A stretch of 64,000 nucleotides of DNA from Aspergillus flavus. Lineage: Eukaryota > Ascomycota > Eurotiomycetes > Eurotiales > Aspergillaceae. The notes under the pieces are model-generated. The model was not told where the DNA came from, did not search any database, and was given only the letters and a program-made list of their open reading frames with translations. The stretch's first letter is position 1. The number at the start of each line of letters is the position of its first letter. A program made the translations under genes and the position numbers. Positions 42,883 through 54,291 of the stretch are shown here, piece after piece. Location: assembly GCF_009017415.1 (NCBI RefSeq), contig NC_092409.1, positions 3,038,001-3,102,000 of the forward strand. Reading direction: 5' to 3'.

Positions 42883-44820
42883 TCACTTAAATTCAAGTTG
42901 GAACGCCTTCCACTTGCTTCCTATGGTACGACAGCGCGGACAACCCCGGGGAGGATAGCTCGTTGGACCGTGTGACATGGCGCTACCCGGGCTTGACGTC
43001 ACATTCCTAAATGATGCAGTGGGACTGCTGATGTACATCCCTACACAGTCACGGCATACCCCACAAATGCATTCTGTGCAAGCATAACATTCGCTTAGCG
43101 CCCAGGGCCGATGGCAGCTAGCACAGTAGACCTGGACATCCTTTTGCCGAAACGATGCTGGAGTTGGGTTGGAGAAGCGATGATGCTGGCGGGGGAAAAG
43201 ATTTAAACCAGGGCTGGAATCGGGTTTCGCCAATGGCCCAAGATGACCCGAGAATGCAAAATTCTTCCCTGACGCAGTCGATGCCGAGTCCAAAGAAGAC
43301 TCAATAGACGGGAAAGGCTCCAGGTCATTGTCGCGGCTGCGGGCTGTTTCATAAGGTGGAGGTGTCAAGGACTTGTGCAAAGGGGAAGCACCAAAAGAAT
43401 GTGGTGGAAATGGGCGATGGGAATTGGGTGGGGGCAATCCGCCCGCTGACTGGAAGGCAGGAGGGAGTGATGACCGATTCCCTGGGGCAGAAGGAGCAGA
43501 AGTGATGTTCGAAATCAGAGGTGCGAGGGTCGGTGACCGACCGACCTGGGACGGAACAGTTAAAAGCTGTTCGCGCAGAGACAACGGGTGAAGCCGTCGC
43601 TCCTCGGTATCTGATAGCGAACTCACCTCTGACTGTCGGTCATCATCTGCCTCCGTGGCCGACGTAGCCGCCTCAATCAGATCCTCCCAGCGCTTGCCTT
43701 GGGCCCATGCTGCTGTCTGCGGTTCAGCGGATAGCGCTTTGCGATCGCCCAAGCTAGGGCGCCGGCCATATTCCTTTGACTTGACCCGGTCATGTTTAGG
43801 TTTTCGCGCCGCTGATATTGAGGACTTGCGAGGACGGGGCAATTTATCCCTTCTCTGGATGGGGGGAAGGGTTGACGAGCGACCAGGAGGCGAGTGGTTG
43901 AGAATGGATGGTAGAAGTTCTCGTGGGCGTGGTGAAAAGGGTGGCAATGATTCCTGTTTGAAATGGTCGCGAAGGGAAGGCAGCTCAATAGACGACCGCA
44001 TGCGGTCTCGTCCAATATCGTTATCAGAGTGAGTTTCCTTGAAAAGATTATTAGCTTATTTTCCGAGAAAAACAAGAAAACGGGTGGGGGGAAGTTAAGA
44101 AACAAAAAAATTTGGCCCACATACCATATCCGTATCCCAGTCCGAGGCTAATCGGTTATGGTGCAATTGAGCTAATGCGACAGCAGCAGTTGCGGCAGCG
44201 GGATGAGCTTCATCAATGCCCCGTGGGGTTGCGGGTGAGCTGGCGTCCGCGACGTATATATCTCGGTCGGCTACATTCAAGCGTGTCAGCTTCTCTAACC
44301 TGACATACAAAGTTATGACCTGTCAGTCACTAACCATTGCGACGGCGGGATTGAGCCTGATTTGGCGGAGATATCTGAGCTCGTTGTTCCGGAGGGGTGG
44401 TAACCATCAAGATAAAGCTCTCCTCGGTGGCCGGGAGCTTCGGAATGTAGTTATTCGGATGCGCCCGACGGATGTGCTCCTGCATGGAGCGATAGCGTTT
44501 CTCCTATAAGGGCGCATAGCAACGTTAGATGTCAAGTTCTATATAAGTTTTGAAACGGGTGGATAAGGTAATAAGCTCAGATAAACATGGAATGCTGGCC
44601 TTTTGGCACGATAAAAGCGTCGTACAGCTGCGATAGCCGGCGTTGCTGGAAGTGGGGCTCCGATCGATCGGCCGACACACAAAGGAAAGATGGGGGAAAT
44701 ACTCACACCGAGGCATCTTTTCCGACAATTGGAGCCGTCATTATTCTTCAAGGGACAGACGACCTCATTATTGGCGTCGGTGACAGAGAAAGAACTAGTC
44801 AAAGACGCTCGAGGCGGCAT
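42883..44820 (-). CDS. Conserved fungal zinc-finger protein (C2H2-like N-terminus, Cys-rich C-terminus)
   Basis: Four exons: 44820-44707, 44503-44335, 44294-44125 and 44037-42883, 535 residues. Intron 1 is long (203 nt). The N-terminal block 'CPLKNNDGSNCRKRCLGEKR' continues 'YRSMQEHIRRAHP', a C-x8-C..H-x4-H finger-like unit split by intron 1, then 'NYIPKLPATEESFILMV'. The middle is Ser/Pro-rich and basic, probably disordered. The C-terminal 100 residues have Cys pairs 'YCASCHRPWALSECYACTEC', 'CGVCRDCVG' and 'RGCPRCRTIGSKW', a RING/treble-clef-like zinc site. No single named family is recalled; it is well conserved in its ends and probably nuclear. A 5.8-kb gene-free stretch lies upstream. Confidence 0.8.
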
Positions 44821-47800
44821 GGTCTGCATGAATCCGTCTCTGGCGGCGGGGTGAGTGGACGGGGGGAGGCGAACAACTCAGGTGCTAATGTATGAAAGGG
44901 AGATAATCCCATAAATCGATCAAATGAGAAGTTTCAATTCAAACAGCAGAACCCAGCCGACAAGCACATGCTCCATCAAAGGAAATCAAAAAGATCCGCG
45001 ATGTTTTAAAAATAAATCGCATGCGATCTATGGAGGGGTAGAGGGGTTATGCAGACTAGGGGGAGGAAAGTGATCAAAGTGGTGGAATGAATTGAAGTTG
45101 GAAAGGAAGAAAGAAGGAAAAGGTACAGAGAGATCTATAGGGCTTGTGGGGATAGAGAAATGAGTAATAGTGCAATGCTCCAGTGCTTTGCGACGAGACG
45201 TAAGTAGTAGTAAACTCTTACTCTGGAGTCGTCGAGTACTAAGTTAAAGGTCGCTGTAGCAGTCAAGGGAGAGGGGAAAGGGAAACTAAGGTCAATTAGT
45301 GGCAGTCACTAACGTACTGTTAGTGGGTAACTCAATACTCTCTCTCTGGAGCTTACTCCGTAGTGAGTGCCGGTACGGAGTTGTAAAGACGGAAAATGTA
45401 ATTTATAGCCCAAGGTGACAGCCCGGGGGGATGACAAACAAAAAAGGGACTATGAAGAAGAACAATAAAAGACGACGCAAGGACAAACCAAGTAAGGAAA
45501 TCGAAGAGGATAAAAAAAAGAAGAGCGAAAAAAAAATTGAAAAGGAGAAAGCACAAGAGAAATATAAGAAGCAAAACAGACAAAAGTCTCCAGTCTAGTA
45601 GTCTCGTGTGGGTGGGCGAAAAAAAAAGCAGTAGATACCGCAGCTTAGCTCCTTTGCTTTAAATGGTCACTCAGTCGTATTGCGTGTAAATTTGATTAAT
45701 TACTGGGTACGGATACCTCACTAAACCCCTAAGGGATGGGGGCCCTCAGCCCCCGGGAACCGCCGACCGCGTGGCCTCACAACCGGTTATGCAGGAGGCA
45801 AATGGGCTGAAAGATTCAACTTTGAGAAAGGACCAAGAACGGACAAAGGAATGACCCTTCATAGTGAATCGACATTGCGGTGCGGGTTTCCGTCAAAGAC
45901 TTGCCCGTTGCATACAGATACATAAAGGTAAACCTATATAAAAGGGCTCCGGGTAATAAAAGCCCCATTCAAGGGAATAATGCCAGACTGCACAACCAAG
46001 GTTTGTGACATGGTAAATACCACCTCGTACCAGGGAGTGACAAAATATTACTACCATAGTTGTTCTTCCTATGGGTTCGTCGTCCGATTGCGAACACCTA
46101 TCGTATGTTGGTATTGATACATCATGTACATGATTCGGTGGGTGTTGAACCTTAGCTTATAATATCGCATCTGAGTAAGAGGTCGATAGCTACCACCGTA
46201 GCACCTGCCGATAAGCATATCCCTTGATCGATATGATTATCCCTTGGGGCTTATCGCGTGGTACAACATGAGCCCTCCTGTACATTGGAACCTTCAACAA
46301 TAGAGTCAACCCGGTATTACTAGTTGAAACAGGAAAATGAAAAAGGAAAAAGAAAAAGATTTTGATCGCCGGCATAACCGCCCAGAGACATGGTTCATTT
46401 TTGGTATGCTCTCGTTTTATTGTAAAATAGCCTCCCGAGCCTGCATTCCTTTGATCGAGAAGAGTTGATGATGATATGATATGAGCTCATACATTTTTCG
46501 GTCGCTCCTGACATGCATTGAAGACACTGTCAACTGGTCGACGTAAGTACTAATAGTAGTACGGCGTAGTACATAGCAATCAAAAAAAATCAATGACACT
46601 CCCACTTGCTACTCAAAAACTTTAGTGTAGGTGTACGGAGTAGAATGAATCCATTTTACCTCGGGTGACATGACCGTACGGTATGAAAATTTTCTGGGAG
46701 GGGTGCATTTATTTGAACTCACCGAGGAATTCATTTCTCTAAATCATTCGGGCAAATGATGATCATCCTTGTAAAGGGCTCAACTCTACTATACGAGGCA
46801 ATAACCTGAACTTTGGAGTGTTTCGCATACAAGGCTCTTGCATCCCCCACTAACCTAACTTAAGGAGGTCCAGTCTGAACCTCACTACTGGGACATGGAA
46901 AATATGGCATGTGGTAAATGAACGGAGGCCATCATTACCGTATCGTACATACATACATACAGACAGACAGACTTTTACGGTACATAGATACAAACCAGCA
47001 TTTCGGAAAGGCCGGTGGGACCGCTTCCCCTCTCTGGAGGTTTGCGACAGCTGCAGGTAAGCATAAGGGGGATTTTTGCCAAGTTCCAATCCCTCGAGAA
47101 ATGTTCACATTTCGAGTAATGGAAATTCTCAGAAGATGACCAAACTTATCTAATAGAATGAATTTGAGTATATCGGATGATACTCCTATGACTAGTCAAA
47201 CCAGGGTTTTTAGGGGATAGTTCACTACTAGTGAATCGCGATGATACGAAGTAGCGCTAAAAAGCGACCATGTGCAACCTACCCCTCCTGACCCCTCCCA
47301 CCTCTCCAGCTCTCCCCAGCTCCGAATGTTGAGCTTCCCATGCAACCCGGCCCAGAGCTCAAAGCTCGAGCTTTCACAAGTTTTCTGGTGCTCCGTCGGA
47401 CTATCACGGATCAGGTTTAACTCGGTGGCGACATTCCAGCTTAGCCAGAGTAGCGGCGCCGCCACTCCAGTTCCTTATTCCCGTCCGAGTGGGGCCGGTG
47501 TTGAAACAGAAAAGAAAAAAAAGAGAACGCGACAACAAAATAGAAATTAAAAATGACGGATTAAAAATAAACAGGTGGAAAATTTTTGCAAAAAGTATTT
47601 TATTTTTATCTTTGGCTTCCATTGATGCTTCGAGAACGTGGCGATCGAAGAAGTTTTGCCTTAGAAGGATGAGGCGTATAGGATATTCCATGGGTTCGAA
47701 CAGCACAAGGGACCTCGGAGAGAGAGCAAATCCACCTTCAAAGTCCTGCTCAATCAATGTTCCCCATAACCCTCAACGGCTAGTGTCCTCCTGAGCGCAC

Positions 47801-50609
47801 ACTATTCTCCCACGCGGAAGGGAGGGGTTGGTGCCCAATTTATTTAAGCGAAGAAGACGCCGTTTATTCCCGTCCGTGAGTTTGGATCTTCAGTAGACTT
47901 GGAAGTTGACCCCTACCTGAGGGTATTTCCTCTTTAGTGCACTAAGACATGCGGTGACCTTTAAAATTGTAGCCTGATTTTTTATTTGCATACTACTACG
48001 CATTGCCCGGAAGGGAACAACTACAGACGGTACAGATGTCCCGAAGGATGCACTAGCTGTACGGAGAACCAATTGAGGTATTCTATTCGGACGACTTCCT
48101 CGGGAGGCTGGAGGACGTCCATACTAGTCTATAGGTACGTCGTACCTAGCTTAACTATTGCCCTAAGGGACAAGGATTGTGATTGTTCTGGAAAATGTAA
48201 AGTTTCATACTATACCCACATGGCTGACCGATTGAAAATTTTCTCATCGAATGAGAGGTTGACATTCGTACAAGTACCTCTCGGGTGGATCCAACGTCCA
48301 TAATTAGCAGGCAACCATTCCGTCTAGTTTTGGACCTCGAGCATAGAATATCCAGACATCTTTGCTAGATACTCTAGAATTTAGGTGTTATACCGAGAAA
48401 GAAATCGAGAAAAAGAACTTTTTAGGAACATCATCCTTTTAAGTTTCCTTGCATTCTGTCCAATGTAAAAAGAACATCTTGCAGAATGATTCCTTGATTA
48501 TTCTTAGTGCTGGTAAAAGTAATGTCTCATCATGCAACCTGCACGGCAGCCAAAGTCTGGGTGAGGACACCTGCATGGGGCGTCAAGCTGCCTGCGTCTC
48601 TTTTTTCTCTTTTTCTTTTTTTATTCGTTTTTGGGTTTCTTGCAATGGGTCATGGGGGGTCACTGCAGTTAATTTCCCTTTCGAGCACATTGCATGCAAT
48701 AAAAGCATTATGATTGGCGGATACCGGGGCATGAATGATACATGGTAACCAATGGAAAGAGAAGTAAAACGCGGCCTGAGTGAAAATTCCCCCACTGAAA
48801 TTGTGGTTTTTCTCTTTTGCTCGGCACTTGTTAGCCGGTTCCTAGATGGACCACCGATACAAAGGCACTGGGAATCTGATCTGAATAGATCGCGGACTCG
48901 CGAACATTAGTACTCATCCTGCAAAATATTTCAAGTACAGTGTACAGTATGCAGAGTCTTAGATGTGCTGTATCTATAGATAGTACAACGGTCCGTCACC
49001 GAAATCCGACTAACAAAACTAGATCGAGACCCCACAGGAGCTACTCTGTACTATATCATTACATACTCTGGAGTACTCCTGCTATCCTTCTCCATAGTTA
49101 GTTCTGTGTGAGCAATTTTAAGAATGCCTACTCCATATATAGTAAGTCTTTCCCTATAACATTGAACCTGGAACCCCACCATACATCAACACGGACCAAT
49201 TCACACCGAGAAATAATGAGTCCGATAAGGTCTTTACTTGACCGGATGTTCGCCGACTGCCTCCCTGGTTTTCCGGTTTTAGCGGTTGCCAGTATTTTGC
49301 CGGCCTGTGTATTCAGGATTCCAGTCTTTGCCATTTAGGCATCAATAATTAGCATGAATCGTGAAAGCCCGGGAACGAGTGTAGTGGTAGATTTCGCCGT
49401 CGTACTTCTTCCGAACAACTTCTTGTATTTCTCAGTAGCAGCTTCCCCGCAAAGTTAATCTACCTACGAATGACTTCCCCCATTTCTGGGCACTGCGCAA
49501 ATGACCTCATCTTATTCTGCCCGTCGCTGAAAATTGCACCGAACAAAGTCACCTGAATGTGCGACCCAAGTCACGTACCTGGAAACTCGACGTGGATCAA
49601 GGCCAACTCCGGTCGATGTGAAGTCAGGTTGCGTTGTAATGTATAACGACGCTAGGGGTCACTCGTGAATTACTCCAAGTATGGCTCAAAGTCCATGATC
49701 TACGTGGTCATCTCGGCATGGATTTCATCCTGTCGCCTGGTGGCCTTAAAGGTAGTTTCACTTAAAGCTCAACGTTATTGCGTAAATACATCCTTAGTCT
49801 CTGAACTTCCACAATAGCCTTCGGTGGATACCCGGATATTCTTCACTCATTGGCAGAGATAACGACAAGCTACACTTGAGCTTGTAGCAAATGGACTTTC
49901 GTTCCTGATACTGTATCTGGGAGACTGTTTTTCACCGTAAACTACGAGATCGGGGATCCATTCCAGATCTCCACACTCTACGTCACCTTGGGAGTCAGTG
50001 CTGTTCAGCCAGGAACACAAGGCTGTGCACTATCTACCCTCTAGGGGGGAATAGAATACCCAGGTGAGAGTCAGAAGCTCCACTCTTTGCACCGACTGTA
50101 TAACTAAACCGAACCTCGAAGAGTTGGCAGTCTCCCACATCAGGATACATACTTTGCCATAAAAGAACTTCCGGTGAGATACCATATCGCGGAAGACCAT
50201 GTCTATAACTAGCCGACCACAGAGGTCTAAGATCAAATATTGAGCCTACAACTAACTCCGAGATACCCGTGCTCTCAATACTCTCTCTTATAACTAAGAC
50301 TCCTCGGCACATAGCTCGGCAGTTTCAGAGCCTATAATCTGCACCCCCATTGCCAAGCCGATGCCCCACGGGGGTCGATTAGGCGGGTCTCGTTACCATC
50401 CGAAGGTCCTTACCCCAGAGCCGATGTCGTTGTCAAGTTCCGATATGTTTATTCGACATGAGGTGCGGTGTGTGCGATGGATGGTAGAAAAGGGGAAGCC
50501 TCGCGTCTTTGCAATCTCTTGGCTCAACATTCCCTCGAGTGCTTGAGTTCTTGAGATACACCCTAGTTACTGCTTGAATCATTAAAACTTCAGACACACC
50601 CTCTACCCA
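44821..50609. other. 5.8-kb gene-free divergent region
   Basis: No intact coding gene was found between two divergent starts. The first kilobase is purine-rich on the plus strand and could be a long leader of the zinc-finger gene. 45.7-50.6 kb shows only short, unconvincing frames on both strands. Present are an (ACAT)n(ACAG)n microsatellite at 46946-46972, several copies of the word TACGGAGTA or its complement, and a coding-like stretch at 49.8-50.03 kb (reported as a finding). No tRNA or rRNA seen. Confidence 0.5.
46946..46972. repeat. Microsatellite (ACAT)n(ACAG)n
   Basis: Tandem tetranucleotides, about three ACAT units followed by about four ACAG units, in a gene-free region. Confidence 0.8.
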
Positions 50610-52052
50610 ATGTCCCCGCAACGGAAGAACTTCCATGTCGCCATCGTCGGCGGTGGCATTGCCGGCCTAACCCTCGCCATCGCCCTCTACCACCGAAATA
50701 TCCCAGTCACCATCTACGAGCAGGCCGAAGCCTTCGGTGAAGTCGGCGCAGGCGTCTCGTTTGGCCCAAATGCTGTTGAGGCAATGAAAGCTTGTCATTC
50801 GGGAATCTATGAAGCATTCGAAAAGGTCTTCACGCAGAATCTGTGGCCTTCGAAACAGAAAGTGTGGTTCGATTATCTTGACGGATATAACAAGGGTACC
50901 TCGACAACAGCGAAAAACGCCAGTCGTCAGGACATTGCATTCACTATCTCAAACAGCCTAGGCCAAACTGGTGTTCACCGCGCGCACTTTCTTGATGAAT
51001 TGATTAAACTGATTCCCGGTGATATCGCGCGATTTCACAAACGACTTGAAAGCATTGTCGAGCGAGAGACTGACGGGAAGCTCCTTTTGAAGTTTGCTGA
51101 TGGAACGCAAGATGAGGCCGATCTGGTTATTGGTTGTGACGGTATCAAGTCTCAGGTGCGACAGGTGATTGTGGGAGCGGAACATCCCTCTGCTAAGCCG
51201 TCTTATACCCACAAATACGCGTATCGCGGGCTGGTCCCAATGGAAAAAGCGATCGAGGCGGTTGGAGAGGAATTAGCTTCCAACTCATGTATGCATGTAA
51301 GACATCCTGATTTAGTATGCATTCTTCATGCGGGCTGTGATGCTGATGACGTGACAGATGGGCCCCGGTGGTCATATGCTGACCTTCCCTGTAAACCAAG
51401 GGAGAACCCTCAACATTGTTGCGTTCCATACATCTCCAGATGAATGGGCCGACTACCCCAGATTAACGCGACAAGGTACACGAGACGAGGCGCTCCGTGA
51501 CTTTGCCGGATACGGGCCGAATGTTATTAATCTGCTGAAGTTGACAGATGCAGAGCTCAGCGTGGTAGGTTTTTACTATACCCTGAAGACAGTGGATCAT
51601 ATACTAATGGCATCTAGTGGGCTATCTTTGACCTTGGAGAAAACCCAGTTCCTACGTTCTACAAAGGTCGAGTCGCAATATCCGGCGATGCTGCACACGC
51701 TACATCACCCCACCACGGTGCCGGAGCAGGCTTCTGCATCGAAGACACTGCCGTTCTTGCTACGTTGCTAGCGGATGAGCGGGTCCAAACGCACAAGGAC
51801 TTAGAAGCTGTCCTTGCTGCGTATGATATCAGCCGCCGCGAACGATCCCAATGGCTTGTTCAAAGTAGCAGGTTTATTGGAGATAGCTACGAATGGCGAG
51901 CTGAAGGGGTGGGAAGTGATTTCAAGAAGATCGAGGAAGCGATCAATTACCGGAATGGTGTTATTACCAATGTGGATATTCCCCAGATGTGCGCAGATGC
52001 CACGAAGTGTTTAGAAAGGAGGCTGTCTAGCGTGACCAAGGCGTCTATATAG
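50610..52052 (+). CDS. FAD-dependent monooxygenase, salicylate hydroxylase-like
   Basis: Three exons: 50610-51296, 51358-51564 and 51618-52052, 442 residues. Class A flavoprotein monooxygenase. The Rossmann FAD motif is 'VAIVGGGIAGLTLAIALY', the 'DG' motif is 'DLVIGCDGIKSQVR', and the late FAD-ribityl motif 'VAISGDAAHATSPHHGAGA' is intact, followed by 'AVLATLLADERV'. 'GPGGHMLTFPVNQGRTLNIV' is typical of the salicylate hydroxylase group. The enzyme uses NAD(P)H and O2 to hydroxylate or decarboxylate an aromatic acid; the substrate may also be a natural-product intermediate. No membrane segment. Length and all motifs suggest a functional protein. Confidence 0.9.
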
Positions 52053-54291
52053 AGTTTGGATACATATATACTAATTCTGCATTTCCGGTGTCCTGTGGAG
52101 CGATTGTTTGGTAATGTGTCTATCATTCCGCATATGACTTTTTTGTGACGGGCTATCCCATCATATATATAGCCATAGCTAGATATTTTCAAGAAGTATT
52201 TAAAAGTTCAAGTGATGCCAAAGCTTCAAGTATAGTTAAAAACTTCGGGTCTAGCATATATTTCTCTCTCAGACTTGGCTGGTAGCGATTGCTTTGGGCT
52301 TAGAAATCCTTCTCGTTGACGATGATCCGAAACAACTGTTGTCATTGCCCTCGTTCCAGAAAAGTAAAAACAGCCTACACAAAACGTACCATTAGCCCAG
52401 TAGCAAACTAACTGTCAGTAGCATAACTTACAGATGAACATATTGGTTTCACGTTAGTTTGTCATCGTTCAAACCGGATCATTCCTCTTTTGGTGTTACT
52501 GCAGCCGGTTCGAATCCAGTCGTTTCATCACATACACTCTCCGATGAACCTGTAGGAAATAGCCAACGCCATATAGAGGATAAAGGATTTAACAAAGACT
52601 CAATCGGACTATAAGGTAGGAGGGCTGTATCGTAGAAGAGCATGATTGATTGTTTTTAACAGTGAACTGAGAGAAACACCCCAAATACTGGAGAACTCTA
52701 CAGAACAAGATAAACCCCAATGCAATGGCCATCGTGGTCATTCTGCCTCTTTAACTCGACATTTTTACTTATCATACTAGGGCATCCCTGCTAACTAAAT
52801 GCGTAGAAGCAAACACTGCAAAGGATGTCTACATGTCCTAGATGGATCTAACTGGCTCCTCGCCATTGATCTTCCATCCGCAATTAATTTAGGCTGGCTC
52901 GTTGACCAATCAATCAAGGATGTTTCTAATGCAAACATTGCGGCTGAGGTTTGGCTTGTTTGGTTTGTTTGTCGATCGGATGTCCTGGGTCGTCACTTCC
53001 GATCGCCTTTGCCTCCCCGCACCGCTTTTCCGATTGATGGTTTGTCGGTTTTGGCACTTGATGTAGGACGATTTGAAGAATTGGAAGTGAGATTGACGTC
53101 AGCAATTCGTGGTCTTAGCTTTTCATTCCACTGAATGTGTCAGTAAGAATTTTGGAGTACTGACAGTAAGCTTAATTATACTTTGCAACCTCTTCACATT
53201 AGATGAACGCTGTGGTTGCTTATTTTGTTGAGCTCTGACGAATTAAATGCAAGTAGAATACTACTTGCAGTGAGCAAAGGTCGTAGTGTAGTTCATACAT
53301 TTTGCTCGGATCTGTATATTAATTGAAGTAATATAGATCTGAACTACTACTACGCTCTTACGTACTGGAAAGGTATACTACTAGTGTGTAGTGGTGTTGT
53401 GACGGTTCTTTGTATACAAAATATATTTTGTTGGAGATCAGGTGTTCAATTGCGTGAGGGATAGCTGATTTTGACTGTCCATTGAGTCCATCTTTTCTAA
53501 ATTTAGACGGAAAGACGCGCTGAAAGCCTTATTATGGTGATTAGATCAATTCATTTGCCCGATGTAGTTCTCTTTAAACCATGTTAGTATGCAGGAACAT
53601 TGTCAGATTTGCCAGCAGCTAGGCAGGTCCACTGAATAATTGTGGGTTGAATTTGGGCTTTTTTCCCCCCCGAACTGCACCCTTCACTGAGAAGCCTCCT
53701 GCCGCTGGGCTCAAAACCCCGGACATTGGTGGCTATGAGGTCTCACGACGTTACAGAGACAAAGGCCAAGGATGGCACGCTCGTATTGGAAAATAGGCAA
53801 GAATCAGTCCGATAAGGTCCTCATCGATCTCGATAAGAACCCCGATCGATTTGGGAAAAGTTCCAGGCAGTCGAAGCTGCTGTGGGGCTGGTGCCTGAGA
53901 CCTGGGGTTGTCACAACCAATCAACGTCCAGGTCCGTCGACCACAAGGCAGCAGCGGCCATTAGTGGCCTGTTAGCTAAGGCCACCAGGCCGTGGCAGGA
54001 CCCTGGAAATTGAATAAGTATCGGCTCTGTTGACATCTCATTACCTTCACTCTGCCATTGTCACCTCTCAATCACGTCAACTTTCCTTCTCTCCCGAATC
54101 CTTTTCAGTATCTCTTTGATAATTCAGCTATCTTCCTATCAAATTAGATCGCATCCGTCTTTCTTACTCCCCTTGCAACAATCTCACACCATCAAGCTAC
54201 GACCTCAATATAGCTTGATTACATCAATTGGTTCTATCACCTCGTATTTCACTCTCACGCCGCATTTTCCATAACTGGATCCGATTGAACT
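52053..54291. other. Intergenic region
   Basis: 2.2 kb. No coding frame was convincing. A GGTTCGAATCC near 52508 resembles a tRNA box B but has no tRNA around it. 53.96-54.29 kb is CT-rich and is the likely promoter/leader of the PARP gene. Confidence 0.45.

Noticed and set aside
43655..44032. Antisense frame over the zinc-finger gene
   Set aside because: Opposes a conserved spliced gene and has no recognisable protein features.
47404..47757. 117-codon minus-strand frame in the gene-free gap
   Set aside because: Low-complexity Phe/Leu/Ile stretch from A-rich sequence on the plus strand; no start context or motif.
52380..52520. tRNA-like box A (TAGCCCAGTAGC) and box B (GGTTCGAATCC)
   Set aside because: Boxes are about 115 nt apart, the T-stem has a mismatch and no acceptor or anticodon stem can be drawn.
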